Position numbers and translations under genes: made by a program | Part shown: one piece after another, positions 1 through 11,460 of the stretch | How positions within the stretch are numbered: position 1 is the first letter of the stretch | How the letters are laid out: every line of letters starts with the position of its first letter | The notes under the pieces: model-generated | Told to the model about the DNA's origin: nothing | The model's database searches: none | What the model saw: only the letters and a program-made list of their open reading frames with translations | Assembly (NCBI RefSeq): GCF_003576645.1 | Contig: NC_044919.1 | Span: forward strand, 12,834,759 to 12,898,758 | DNA length: 64,000 nucleotides | Source: Ipomoea triloba | Lineage: Eukaryota > Streptophyta > Magnoliopsida > Solanales > Convolvulaceae | Direction: 5' to 3'

Positions 1-591
1 CTAATAGTGTCTCTCTAGTTTCCTTGTCAAGTCATTACATGAGCTCTAATAAAAAACACTATAAAATCTATTCAAAAGTGGTCTGTCCACGCCCATTATA
101 TTACTATTGTTTGTTAATTACGGTTTTTTACTTGCTTTGCCTTTTACTTGATACTTTGTTGTTCCTTGATATCTTGCAACTCAAATACTCAATTTGAATT
201 AGCTTAGCTTCTAAACACTCTACACTTTCCTATTTAACCACCTACTATTCAACCCCCTTTTATTCTACTCTTTAAAACAATATCTGGTGTGAGGATACTC
301 TCTCACACACTTCATCCATTCTCTCCATCCATCACCATTAAAATTACAACTTCCAATGTATAATTATAATTATAATTGATTTAACTTATACTTTAATAAC
401 CTCCAATTTTTTTTTAAACTTAATACTTTAATAATACTAAAATAATTTATATTTAATATTTATGCTTTGCATTCATAACCATGATATTATTATAAATTTA
501 ACTATATATATGCTTTTAAAATTTATAACATATCTAGTTTATGTCATTATTTATTAACTTTATATAATTATTTTTTGGGTGGGTGGGTTAC
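1..591. other. AT-rich intergenic DNA, no gene seen
   Basis: No open reading frame with coding character, RNA gene or transposon terminus could be recognised. The stretch is AT-rich with short A/T runs. Confidence 0.5.
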
Positions 592-845
592 GCGGGTTGG
601 CCCATGGATTATACGGACTAAATCATGTAATCCATGGGTTATATGCAAATTTTTATGTGGACTGCGATCCTCAATGCATGGTAGTCCATGCATCAAAATA
701 GCGTCGTTTTGATTAATGAAAAGAAACGGCATCCGCTCCGCGCCGTTAACTCTATGTATATAACATATTCAGTTTCATTTCATATACATTTCATTTCATA
801 CTCATGGCAACTTAAATCAATTGAAGCAGTTAATCAAACATGTGA
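592..845. repeat. Dispersed repeat related to 11461-11935
   Basis: Shares an ordered set of short segments with 11461-11640: a palindromic 'tggactatggtcca'-like core, then 'aatgaaaagaaa', then 'ataacatattcagtt' followed by 'atatac'. A third, shorter relative of the palindromic core lies near 27590-27625. No termini or target duplication were found, so the class is unknown. Confidence 0.45.
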
Positions 846-865
846 CATTCATGTCTCTTCCCAAC

Positions 866-1077
866 TAGGGATGACAATTCAACCCGCCCCCGACGGGGAA
901 CACCGGCGGGTTCGGGAAATTTTTTCGGGGAATGAGGGCGGAGATGGGAAATTTCCCCTTCCCGCTGGGGACGGTGACGACGAGGAGGAGGGCATTCCTT
1001 GCCCCGATCTCCGGTCCCCGCCCCGTCACCGAATCCCCGTTAAATATATATAAATAAATAAATAAATTAGTTAATAA

Positions 1078-1126
<49 letters not shown>

Positions 1127-1676
1127 TTTTTGACTCTGTTACAATATATAATATTAATTAAAAATCTTAAAAACAAAAGTTTCAAAAATCAAAATCCTTA
1201 TTCCCTAGCTAATTATGAACACTGCTTGGTTTGCACACATACGTTTATATACCTCCCATAATGGTTAATATGTAATAAAGTCAAGTTGTCTTAACTGATT
1301 TAATTTGTTTATGTAAATTATTGTCATAAACTTATTTGTTTTAACTGTATAATATTTTAACATTTTATGATTATAAATTTATGTTTGGAAGTTGAAACTT
1401 TGGAAGTTTGGATATTTGTAGGACTTTTAGAGTTTGGATATTTTAATTTTATTAATCTATGTATTTTGGACTTTGTTTAAGGATTCAAGACTTAAAATTT
1501 TAATTTTTTGATAAGTCTTTTTTTTCATTGCCATAATTCAAAAAACGAGGGGTATTCCCCGTCCCCGAAAAATCCCCGCCAAGGGAATGGGGCGGGGTCA
1601 GGGAATGGGGAGTTATTTCGGGGACGGGGACAGGGACTCCATTTCCCGCCCCCGCCCCGCCGCGTTGCCATCTCTA
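866..1676. mobile_element. Non-autonomous hAT element (Ac-like termini), 811 bp
   Basis: Starts TAGGGATGACAA and its other end, read in reverse complement, is TAGAGATGGCAA. This is close to the Ac/hAT consensus terminus. Both ends continue into GC-rich subterminal DNA with repeated CGGGGA/CCCCGT units. An imperfect 8-bp target duplication flanks it (CTTC(C)CAAC at 857-865 and CTTCCAAC at 1677-1684, one-base indel). The interior is AT-rich, carries a (TA)n run at about 1080-1120, and has no transposase. Reading frames over the GC-rich ends are repeat artefacts. Confidence 0.75.
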
Positions 1677-2765
1677 CTTCCAACTATCTTTTCTCAAAGC
1701 AAAGTTGAACTAGTGAGAGGTATGACTATGATGTTGCTCTATTCTCATAGTGAGAACACCTTATTCATGTACCTCCTACACAATTGTGGCCACAATCATA
1801 CAAGAGCTGAGTCAATTCAAACCACCAAGCTCACAACTAAAACTATCATCAAGTCATTATACAGTAGCTCATAGTACAATTCAATCAGATAGCATCTATC
1901 ACAAAACATGACTTGATCCAATCCCTAATTGAATCTATCTAAGCATAAATTCAAATTAAAGACATTTGCAAGAACAATTGAAGGCAATAACATGCAAGAA
2001 AGTAACAAGAGAAAAATTTAACTTTGATTAAGAACATTGCAAGATAAAATTTGAAATTTGAGATTGGAGTTGATTACAAGCTGAATTGATCTTCAAATCT
2101 TCAACAATGTGGATTGATTATAAAAGAAAAATGTTTTGAGAGGTTTTGTCTTCAAGAAAATCTTGGAGAGAGAGTGGAAAATGAAAAGCTCTATGAAAAT
2201 AACCGCCTAGGCATATTTATAACCCCCTGCGCCAAAATGAACAAATCTTAGCTTTCTGGGTGCGTGTGTGGTCACGGTCAACCTCAAGCTGTGAGTTCCA
2301 CCGTGAGTTTTCATCAAACCTTGTAGGTTCCAAAGGTCAGGTTGGTCTTCACGTCGTAACCACGATCGTAACCAATATCTCCATAAAAAAGTGCTGATTT
2401 CTAGGTCGTCATTTTTCACCTTGTAGACGTTTGAAGTAGACTTTGGAGGAGTATCAAATGAATTAATGCTAATAGATCGATGGAGTTAATGATTTGAAGG
2501 AAATGAAATAGTTTGCTAAATAATAATTGATTGGCATACCAACTAATATAAGGAGTCATACTAGGGTCCTATTAAATTCTATCCCATTTTAAATATTTGG
2601 TAATATTATTTACTGATATTGGTGTTGGATCGAATTTGACTTTTATCCTTTTAATCAACAATAATTATTGAATATTAAAAATGAAATAAATCTTATTAAG
2701 ACATGTAGTATTTTCTCCAAAAAGTAATACGTCTAAAATTTCTAGATATAATAGATAAGCCGTGT

Positions 2766-2768
<3 letters not shown>

Positions 2769-2820
<52 letters not shown>
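2769..2820. repeat. (AT)n microsatellite
   Basis: Uninterrupted AT dinucleotide run of about 50 bp. Confidence 0.95.
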
Positions 2821-2824
<4 letters not shown>

Positions 2825-3016
2825 TAAATTATATAAGGATCAATAATGTTAGTGAGATTGTAATGGAAATATAAAACATGTTGTAAGCATATGCATTCAT
2901 ACCTTATACATTTTTTTTTAATTTCTTCCTTGTATATAAACTTTGATAATGAAATATTCATTTAATTTATTATTATTCTTAACTTGACAACTCACTCCAA
3001 AATATTTTCTAACCTT

Positions 3017-3017
<1 letters not shown>

Positions 3018-3056
<39 letters not shown>
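3018..3056. repeat. (AAT)n microsatellite
   Basis: Trinucleotide run of about 38 bp. Confidence 0.95.
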
Positions 3057-3255
3057 GACAAAAATGTCCTTACTAAAAATATGAGAAGTCATAAGAAGAA
3101 CTAAAAGTGTCCAAAAAATAATAGTCTGGGATGTTAAATGGCAAAAACGATTGTCTGAGACTAAATTTGGAATTGTCACCAAAGACAAGGGACCTTTGGT
3201 GGAATTTACTCTTAAAAATATCTCGATCTATATACAACTATACCACACACACTAA

Positions 3256-3555
3256 GGGAGTGTTTGGTTGACGGGTTTTGGTATAAGGTATGGGTATCAA
3301 AGTGATTGTTATTATTTAGTTGACAGATTTTTAGAATACTACTATGCGTTTGGAATACCCATTAATTGAAAAATCCATACCCTCATTAAATAAGGGTTTC
3401 ATTTCCCTTCATCATTTCTTCTCCAACTATTAATAATCATTGTCATTCTACCCTAATACCAAACATGCAAAATACTTTCACCAAAACCTATTACTCTTAC
3501 CAAGTATTTGATACCCATACCAATTCCGATTCCAATGTACGAACCAAACACATCC
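3256..3555. mobile_element. Tourist/Harbinger-like MITE, 300 bp
   Basis: Begins GGGAGTGTTTGGTT and ends AACCAAACACATCC, giving terminal inverted repeats. It is flanked by the 3-bp duplication TAA (3253-3255 and 3556-3558), the target preference of PIF/Harbinger elements. A close relative of 301 bp lies at 33716-34016 with the same ends and TTA flanks. No coding capacity. Confidence 0.8.
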
Positions 3556-3725
3556 TAAATGTGCTCTCAAAAATTCTTTCAATTATTTGTAATTAAACTA
3601 AAAAATTACAAATTTAACAAATCCATCTTAATGTAATATTTTTCCATTTGCTAGATGCGGATACTCTTGTTTTTCTTCTTTTATATATATATAACTTATG
3701 CATAATCTGCTTAAAGCTTATTGTT

Positions 3726-3787
3726 CAGGCAAATGACTAGACAAATATTGCTGTGTCAGGCAAATGACTAGACAAATATTGCTGGTG
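3726..3787. repeat. 31-bp tandem duplication
   Basis: A 31-bp unit beginning 'caggcaaatgactagac' is present twice in direct tandem with essentially no divergence. Confidence 0.85.
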
Positions 3788-3891
3788 CTATCAGCCTTCT
3801 TGGATTTAAGTCATTATGCACAACCAATTGTAACCGGTATGCTTTCAATCTCTTTTCTCTTTTGCTGCAGTTAGTAATATTCATTAGGCCG

Positions 3892-4060
3892 CACTAATAC
3901 AGAAAAGGGCATTTGCGTCCAGAGTTTTGAACTATTTGCGTCTGGAATACTCCCGACGGATATGCCATGGACGCAGATAGACTGGCCTATTTGCGTCCGG
4001 AGTTGCCTGGACGCAGATAGTCGACCAGCTGCGTCCTTATTTTTTATTTTTTTATATACA
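3892..4060. mobile_element. CACTA (En/Spm) terminus with subterminal repeats
   Basis: Starts CACTAATACAGAAAAGGGC, the characteristic CACTA terminus. It is followed by several copies of TTTGCGTCC in both orientations (about 3912, 3947, 3973, 3991, 4010, 4031), which in this superfamily serve as transposase-binding subterminal motifs. No matching opposite terminus or transposase was found, so the element is partial or its other end is decayed. Confidence 0.6.
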
Positions 4061-5519
4061 ATTTATTTGTTGTGCACCCCAGAAAAATTTCTGTAGCATT
4101 TACAATATAGTAGTTCTTGCCCAATTTTCAATACATACATATCAAATCACACCAACTTCACAAATCTCAAAACATAAACAACTTCACAAATCTCAAATCT
4201 AAATTGTCAAGACTTCAAAGCTAAGTTAGACAGTTAGTCACCAACACCTCAAAGCTAGCTAAAGCCTAAAGCTAGCTAAGTTCCCAAAACAATCTATTCA
4301 ACACCATCCAACACATAATACACAATATACAATTTTTATATGCATATATATAACACATAATACATAATATACAAGAAAAATTCTAAAATATATTATTGAA
4401 CATTTTAACACATAATAACAAGTATATAGATATACATAATACACAATTTTTTTAATTAAACTATCATAATATTAATACCTAACATATACAATAACACACA
4501 ATAAATATAATTAATCAAAATTAAATTAAACAATAATAAATATTTCTTAAGTATAAAACAAATAAATAAAATAAACTAATAAGCTACGTACGTACCTGAG
4601 GAGCGCGTAAAATGGCGACGGCGAGCAGCAGCGGTGAAGCGCGGGGTCGGGCGATCAACGACGGGGTGGTGTGGCGAAGCGCGGGGGAGGGTGACCGGAC
4701 TCAACCATGCATAACTTTTTCAGTTATTCTAGAGGGTTTATTACAGGAAGAAGGTGATGATATTGAGGAAATTTGTTGAGAATTGAAGATGCTGCCAATC
4801 AACTAACCAAAATACATCATGAAGGTGAGAATCCGGAGAGAGAAGTCTCTACCTCAGACCACTTATTTGGGAGTGATAGAGATAACAGCCCCAGCCTATG
4901 GATGGTATCAGATATGCTGAGAATGTGGTTGAGTTTTCACAAGTGAAAAACTTAGAGGATTTCAATGTTGTTGTCAACAACCTAAACATAGATTCTGAGA
5001 TCTCCGAAAACACTAGGCTAAGTACAGTTGGAAAAATAGAGGCAACGTCAACTAACTGACACTCTTTAGGAAAAGGAGAACAACTAAAACTGAATATGAA
5101 GTTTGTGCTGTGTTACAATAATACTGCCTTAAAAGCGTCATTTTCCCGGTAACGGTATAGTTAAGGATCCCGGCACGCTTCCGATAGGTTACACAGACTA
5201 GCTGCGCTAAGCTTTCACCAACTATAGCATAGACATAGACGAACTTCACTTTACTCAATGGGACAGAGAATTAAAGGGGAGGAAGAGATTCTTGGTTTGG
5301 TGTGTCTTTTCCAAATGGGGAAGGTTGCTATATATAGTAAATCATGTAGCAACCCTCCCTCACCAGCCACAAAACTAGCATGTAAATAGGCAAGAATTGA
5401 GGGAAAAGTTGACACATGTGAGGCTAAGCAAAACCATCTGATTCCTAATTTTCTAATTTTGAATGATTCCCAACAAGTACTATGAGCTATGCGCAAGGCT
5501 TATCTTCATCAGCTTCAGG
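4061..5519. other. Probable CACTA interior or unassigned repeat DNA
   Basis: AT-rich to about 4580, then a GC-rich island at 4590-4710. From about 4760 to 5040 there is a stretch readable as short acidic peptide segments (for example EIEDAANQLTK) broken by stops. It could be a captured gene fragment, but no family was recognised. Minus-strand frames at 5052-5496 show no known motif. Confidence 0.3.
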
Positions 5520-5855
5520 AACCTAGGTTGAACTACACGCTAATCACCGGGACAATAACAGAAACTGTGAAAATTGCGGATGGCATCAAAGCTGCCACGT
5601 TTGCAACAGGCCGTGATGTTTTCGAAGTATGGGACAGAAATCTGAGGGGGGTGGGGTATTTTGGCATGGACGTGGGGTTCTTGGGCAGCAGGATAAGCGA
5701 GCTGATTATGCAGGCAGCCGAATGAGTTCTATCCCATACTTCGAAAACATCACGACCTGTTGCAAACGTGGCAGATTTGATGCGATCGGCAATTTTCACA
5801 GTTTATGTTATTGCCCTGGCGATTACCGTGTAGTTCAACCCAGGTTCGTGAAGAT
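5520..5855. repeat. Inverted repeat with 125-bp arms and 80-bp spacer
   Basis: Arms about 5520-5645 and 5727-5855 are reverse complements at roughly 90% identity. Read inwards, both arms are open and encode nearly the same peptide, with IADGIKAATFATGRDVFEVW in one and IADRIKSATFATGRDVFEVW in the other. The protein family was not recognised. The RNA would fold into a long hairpin. Confidence 0.75.
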
Positions 5856-5891
5856 ACACATTGCGACTGTGACATAGTTTATATATTATAT

Positions 5892-6004
5892 TAGAGCCGT
5901 CAAAACGGGCTTCGCCCGCCTGGTTAGTCCGTCCCGCCCCATAAAAAAGACGCGACGGACTTTGATCGCCTAACCGGCCAGGTTGATGGGGCGGGCTTCC
6001 TGCC

Positions 6005-6052
<48 letters not shown>

Positions 6053-6317
6053 AATCAAGTTTTAAAAAATTAGTATATTGTATAAATGATTTGTTATTGG
6101 TTTATGGATTATCACATTATGTATTTGATTATTTATTAGTTATTTAATATATATTTAATACTTTTTTATATTAACTTTTATTTAAATTTAAAATTTGGCG
6201 GGCCCCCCGTGAAGGTCCTCCGGCTTAAGGCGGGGCGGCTTCTCTTAGGCCCGTATTTTGGCCCCGTCATATGGCGGGCTTTGGCGGGCCACGCCCCGCC
6301 AACCCATTTCGACAATA
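5892..6317. mobile_element. hAT-like non-autonomous element, degenerate
   Basis: The left end TAGAGCCGTCAAAACGGGC and the right end in reverse complement (TATTGTCGAAATGGGTTGGC) are imperfect inverted repeats of a hAT type. GC-rich subterminal DNA lies on both sides and a (TA)n run at 6008-6050 lies inside. No clear 8-bp target duplication was found, so the boundaries are approximate. Confidence 0.45.
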
Positions 6318-6580
6318 TTTTGTTATTAATGATGTACTATTAATGTTTAATTTATCATGATAATGTTTGGAATTGTAATTGTATCATGTTGCTATCTATC
6401 TAATGTATGTATGTATACATCTAACTTCTCATATAACAATTATTAATATTTTTATAATTATAATTTAAAAATTAGAACACATTAATTAATCATTGGGCAT
6501 GGAGTTTCGTGCAAGGCCCGTGTCCTGACTAGTATATATATGTGTGTGTGTGTGAGGGGGGGGGGGTAATATTAATTAAT

Positions 6581-6998
6581 GAGTTAATTCCGTTTTTGGT
6601 CTTAGATTTATAGGTGACTGTCCACTTTTAGTCCCTTTTTTATCAAAACACTCCCTTTTAGTTCTAGTATTATTGTGGCATGACCATTTTTGGTCCTCCA
6701 TCAACAAAATCGTTGAAATACCGTTAAATACAAGGACATTTTGATCTTTTTAATACAAAGTACGCTGACTCTTTATATTTTTTATGTTTATCTTTTTGAA
6801 AAAATTCATAATTGAAGACCGAAATGTCTTTATATTTAACGATATTTAAGCTATTTTGTTGATAGAGGACCAAAAATGGTCGTGCCACAATAATAATAAT
6901 AATAATAATAATAATAGGACCAAAATAGGATGTTTTGAAAAAAAATACTAAAAGTGGACTGTTACCTATAAATCTAGGACAAAAAATGGAATTAACTC
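6581..6998. mobile_element. MULE-like MITE with long inverted repeats, 418 bp
   Basis: Ends GAGTTAATTCC and GGAATTAACTC. The arms are inverted repeats of over 100 bp. It is flanked by the exact 9-bp duplication TTAATTAAT (6572-6580 and 6999-7007), the size expected for Mutator-like elements. It contains an (AAT)n run near 6885-6915. Same terminal family as 9378-9652 and 39550-40070. Confidence 0.85.
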
Positions 6999-7429
6999 TT
7001 AATTAATGCATATTACTATATTGCATTAAATTACAACACATACTTGTGTTATATATATATTTCAAAATTGAAAATATTTAAAAATAAATAAAAAGAATTA
7101 ATATATTTTAAAATTAATATCCCTTGGTTGTTCGAACTTAATTAAAGGTTTAAGGTTTTCCTTTCCCTAATAATACAGTTCCATTAAAACTCATGAGTAG
7201 TACTGTTGGTTGATCAAACAAATGAGGTGTTTAAAAAATGGTTGATCAAACTTCTTTTTTTTTTTTTTTGTTGATTTGACCAATTTGTTGAGTAAAGTTA
7301 AAAATAATTTAACGATTGTTAAATAAATATATAAAACCATAAATGATAAGTCATTTTATATATTACCAAATAACTAATTAATCAAATATATATTTTTCAA
7401 ATCGTAAATACTAGTAACTGATCAAAACA
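6999..7429. other. AT-rich DNA upstream of the chitinase-like gene, nothing recognised
   Basis: No gene, repeat terminus or clear promoter element is visible. A poly(T) run lies at about 7255-7270. Confidence 0.4.
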
Positions 7430-7537
7430 ATTGCCTCCACTGAAGCTCGAATCCACTCCTATCATCCATCATCCATCATCCATGTAAGAGTGTAAACCGG
7501 GACACCAAGTGTCACTAGGCCACAAGGTCTTTGGCAT
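7430..7537 (-). mobile_element. tRNA-derived SINE fragment
   Basis: In reverse complement it reads a box A-like segment ('aaagaccttgtggcctagtg') and a box B-like segment ('gattcgagcttc'), in the arrangement seen in the longer SINE copies at 39415-39515. The 3' part is missing. It lies about 500 bp upstream of the start codon of the chitinase-like gene. Confidence 0.5.
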
Positions 7538-7865
7538 CAAAACATATAATATAATCAAATTTATCAAATAATTATCAAACATTCCAAAGCATAAAAATGA
7601 AATATGAGGAGTATTGAGTAAATGTTGAACCTAATATACAAGGTTTATGATTAAAGTCAAATAAACACTTGTACTGTAACAGGTATGAGGCTGTCGGTGG
7701 AGTGGCATTGACAAGGTGGGTCAGCCCTCACCATCGTCATTGCTTCATTACAAATCCAGCCTGGTTCTTCTATCAACCAGATCTCATCTCTGCCGTCCAT
7801 CCTTCCCCTGATAGAGATTCTTCATCTAACACCCCCTGCAATTTCCTCTAATCACCCAAAAAAAG

Positions 7866-7991
7866 GTAGGAAAAACCCCGCACAATTCATCTTCTTGACC
7901 CAGATCTCAAATCATTCAGTACGCTTTCTTTTCACTTCACTTTCCTTTCATTCTCCTTAAATAATCACCGGGTTTTTCATCTCATTTGCAG
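7866..7991 (+). other. Probable intron in the 5' untranslated region
   Basis: A donor AAG|GTAGGA at 7866 and a pyrimidine-rich acceptor TTTGCAG ending at 7991 bracket 126 bp, just before the start codon at 8026. No ATG-led frame is needed across it. Leader introns are common in plant genes. Splicing is inferred from the sites only. Confidence 0.5.
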
Positions 7992-8025
7992 GGAACAAGG
8001 GAAATTGAAGAGAAGAGAAAAAGAA

Positions 8026-10327
8026 ATGGAGGGTTCTTTGAAATTTGTGGCATTGATGATGGTAATGGTGGTGACGGCTGCTGTGGCGGTGAATGGAGAC
8101 GGAGAGGTGTCGAAGACGCCGCCGACAGTGGTGAAGAAGGTGAAGGGTACGAAGATGTGTGCCAAAGGGTGGGAGTGTAATAAGCTCTCCAAGTTCTGCT
8201 GTAATTTGACCATTACCGACATTTTCGATACCTACCAGTTTGAGAATCTGTTCGCCAAGAGGAATTCCCCCATCGCTCACGCCGTTGGGTTCTGGGATTA
8301 CCGCTCGTTTATCCTCGCCTCCGCCGACTTCCAGCCACTAGGATTCGCCACCACCGGCGGCAAGAAGATGCAGATGAAGGAGCTCTCCGCTTTCCTTGGC
8401 CATGTCGGCAGCAAAACTTCATGTCGGTGCATACTCTTCTCTTCTATTTTTTTTTTTAAAATACATTAGTATAATTTTGTTTAGTTCTGTGATTATTGAG
8501 AGTATGGTGAACTTCAAACAAGAATTGAGATTGGAATTGTTTGATTCAATTCTTTGGTGTCTATGAGAGCCATATTGGATTCATATTGTTGTGATCAAGG
8601 AAATTGTTTATAGTTTTGGGCCTTTTGCAATAGCTAGATCTAAGTATATTGCACAACAAGTTTGACTACCAATAGGAGAGGCCAATTGGCCTTCTTGGTT
8701 TGAGTCGATCAGCTATGGGTAACTTAAGCTGGTTTAACTCCTTGTGGTCCTTTGTCGGTTAGGGTCACAAGGCAGGGAAACTTGTAGGCCACCGACAAAG
8801 TTTTCACTTAATTTGTTTTTTTTCTTTTCCCTTGATATATTGGGGTAACTTGACTTTATGCAGTTGGTATACTCTTATTAGGTGGATCTAACAATTAAAG
8901 ATTGTGGGTGTTAGATAGTTTTGGATATCAATGTAATTTGGACTTATGAGTCCTGAATAGTCTTGTGGGGCAAAAACTTCTTGTAGTTTTTGAGTCTCTG
9001 TAATGGCTATCGAGGTGTTTGAATGCTTTGATGTGTGTATATTTGCTGCCTTTTTGAAGTGTTTTGCTTACTTTGAAGGTGGTTATGGTGTGGCTACTGG
9101 TGGACCGTTGGCTTGGGGTCTGTGTTATAACAAGGAGATGAGTCCTAGCCAAGACTACTGTGATGATTTCTACAAGCTGACCTACCCTTGTGCCCCGGGA
9201 GCTCAGTATTATGGTCGCGGTGCCTTGCCCCTCTACTGGTATATTTTGTGGTTACTTATCAACTTTTCTTTGTTATCTCTGTAATCAAGTTCTTAGACTC
9301 GTAGGCTCACTTGATTTATTTGTAGTCGCCTAGTCGGGCTATGTCCTATACTTCTGACTACTACAATTATGTCTTATGAGTTAATACTAGTTGGGGTCCT
9401 CCGTGTAACGTTTAGTCCTAAACTTTCAATTTAAACACATGTGGTCCTTCAGCTTTCAAATTTAACCGCCTGTTGTCCTTCCGTTAGTTAAGGAAGGGCA
9501 AAGTTAGGACCAGGGATGGTTAAAAATTTGAAAGTTGAAGGACCATAGGTGGTTAATTTGAATATTGAAGGACCACGAGTGCTTATATTGAAAGTTTATC
9601 ACTAAATGTGGTGGTGCCACTATACTCTCAAGACCCCAGCTGGTATTAACTCTATATCTTATTTATGAGATGTTTTCATTGTTTCTCGCTTTGAGCCTAC
9701 TCCTTTATAAATTATTTTTTGAAAATAAACAAAAGAATGCACCATGCTTCGAAGTATGAAATTTGCTAACCTCACTTAGTTACATCTAGTTCATTCTGTA
9801 TTTCCGTTCGCAATGGAAAACTAAAAAACTTTACCCATTTTTATGCTCGGTTTATTTTTGGAAGTTTAGATAAATACAATTCTGAGCGATATTGCTTTCT
9901 TGCTTTGCTCAGGAACTTCAATTATGGAGCTGCAGGTGAAGGCCTCAAGGTCGATCTCTTGAACCACCCCGAATACGTCGAACAAAATGCCACCATTGCT
10001 TTCCAGGCTGCAATGTGGCGGTGGATGACCCCGATGAAGAAGGGGCAGCCTTCGGCTCACGATGCTTTCGTCGGTAATTGGAAGCCCACCAAGAACGACA
10101 CTCTAGAACATAGAGTTCCCGGCTTCGGTACCACCATGAACATACTCTACGGTGATCTCGTGTGCGGTCAAGGCGACGTGGACTCCATGAACAACATCAT
10201 CTCCCATTACCAGTACTACCTCGACTTACTTGGTGTTGGCCGCGAGGAAGCTGGGCCCCACGATGTTCTGACCTGTGCAGAACAAAAACCCTTCAACCCA
10301 TCCTCGACTTCTTCCTCTTCCTCTTGA
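8026..10327 (+). CDS. CTL1: Chitinase-like protein, GH19 family (CTL1/POM1 type)
   Basis: Three exons: 8026-8422, 9079-9238 and 9913-10327, with GT-AG introns, joining into 323 aa. Residues 1-24 are a signal peptide (MEGSLKFVALMMVMVVTAAV...), so the product is secreted. The rest is one GH19 fold (about 45-312) with the conserved segments AHAVGFWDYRSF, GVATGGPLAWGLCY, YYGRGALPLYWNFNYG and NNIISHYQYYLDLLG, ending in a serine-rich tail. The family's first catalytic Glu (HE of HETTGG) is replaced, with Lys130 in GSKTSCG; the second Glu (E152) is kept. In Arabidopsis such proteins are not active chitinases and act in cellulose assembly and cell expansion. Length matches the family (about 320 aa). 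The ATG at 8026 is chosen because it is the first in frame and leads straight into the signal peptide. Intron 1 holds a SINE scrap and intron 2 a complete MITE. The symbol is assigned by similarity. Confidence 0.93.
8681..8800 (+). mobile_element. SINE fragment in intron 1 of the chitinase-like gene
   Basis: Shares 'ttcttggtttgagtcg', 'cagctatggg', 'ctggtttaactccttgtggt' and 'cctttgtcggttagggtca' in order with the minus-strand SINE at 19785-20000, but lacks the tRNA-like head. Confidence 0.5.
9378..9652. mobile_element. MULE-like MITE in intron 2 of the chitinase-like gene, 275 bp
   Basis: Ends GAGTTAATACTAGTTGGGGTC and, in reverse complement, GAGTTAATACCAGCTGGGGTC. It is flanked by the 10-bp duplication TATGTCTTAT/TATATCTTAT (9368-9377 and 9653-9662, one mismatch). 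Much of the interior is also self-complementary. Confidence 0.85.
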
Positions 10328-10886
10328 GGTCTGCACCATATTAGATTCATTTCCCCCGGTCAACATTTACAAGAACAAAGCGTGCAATAAGAGGAGCAAG
10401 TAAGATTTCACCTCCGCCTTTCGATTTTGCTCCTGCTCTCTAAACTCATGAATGGAGCTCTAAATATTATAGTGGGGATCATATTACATGTATTGATGTT
10501 GCTGTTCTTGTGATGTGTTCTATAGATTTTTGGGATTCATTTGGTGTTCATAATGTGTATTTGTGCATGGTGTAGTAATGAGGTTTGGCATATTTTATGT
10601 AATGTGAACTCTTACACATATATCTATCAATTGTGAAGACTCAAATGTTGCTGCATTATTTAGTACTCTCTATTTTAGTTTCATGTCTATTATTCATCGA
10701 TCAAACAATTATTCTTTTAAAAAAAATGTTATTTTCTTTAGTTTATTTTTTAAATTTAACTTTTTGTATTTAATATTTTTTGACGTAGTTTGTAAATATA
10801 TAAATTTTATATACTAACATTAAATTAAACATTATAAAAAATTGAATTATATAAAATTAACTTAAACTAGATATTATAAAAAGTTA
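10328..10886. other. 3' flank of the chitinase-like gene
   Basis: Includes the 3' untranslated region of the preceding gene, with no unambiguous poly(A) signal chosen, and then AT-rich DNA. No gene seen. Confidence 0.4.
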
Positions 10887-11398
10887 GGGAAAATGATCGA
10901 ATAGAACTTTAAACTTTATATCAAAAGTCAATTAGACACTTGAATTTTAAAAAAGTGCAATTAAACTTTCAAACATGTTATTTTTGTACAATTGAATCTA
11001 TCAACCGGTAACAAACGTGTTATAGACAGTCTTTCTCATTTTGATGAAAAATTTGACGAATCTCCGGCCACAATAATTTTAAGTTTCCTTTTCTGGAAAT
11101 GGTCGGATTGGTCGCCTTCTCCAAGATAAGGCGACCTTTACTGGTCCTCTTCGCTGGAGAAGGCGACCATTTGGTTGATGGTCAATGTTTTCAGAGTAAA
11201 ATTTCTTTTGGACAATGCCGGTCAACAGTAAAATGATAGTCAACGGTGTAATTTTATCAGTAACGTGTTGGTTATTAGTAAATTTGATTTATTTGATAAA
11301 AATTAACATGTTTGAGGGTCCCAATTGCACTTTTTAAAAGTTTAGGTGTCTAATTGACTTTTGGTGTAAAGTTGAAGGGCCTATTTAACATTTTTTCC
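10887..11398. mobile_element. MULE-like MITE, 512 bp
   Basis: Ends GGGAAAATGATCGAATAG and ...AACATTTTTTCC. Inverted arms of over 100 bp share 'caaaagtcaattagacac'. It is flanked by AAAAAGTTA (10878-10886) and TAAAAGTTA (11399-11407), 9 bp with one mismatch. The middle carries a second short palindrome around 'ggtcgccttctcc'. Terminal family as in 12303-13907. Confidence 0.8.
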
Positions 11399-11460
11399 TA
11401 AAAGTTATAAATATGTTGAGTTGAATTTCGCAGTAAGGGGGAAGTACGAACAACAAATTA

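Larger units (their letters stand above)
1677..3255. other. Intergenic repeat-like DNA, no gene recognised
   Basis: About 1.6 kb without a convincing gene. 1690-2450 has a composition like a decayed LTR but no paired LTR or conserved protein. 3050-3225 resembles one end of a MITE ('ggtggaatttactc'). Two microsatellites lie inside. Confidence 0.4.

Noticed and set aside
865..1185. Frames at the left hAT element
   Set aside because: Arise from GC-rich terminal repeats and a TA microsatellite.
8005..8025. Start of the chitinase-like protein at 8005
   Set aside because: That codon is TTG. The first ATG in frame is 8026 and begins a normal signal peptide.
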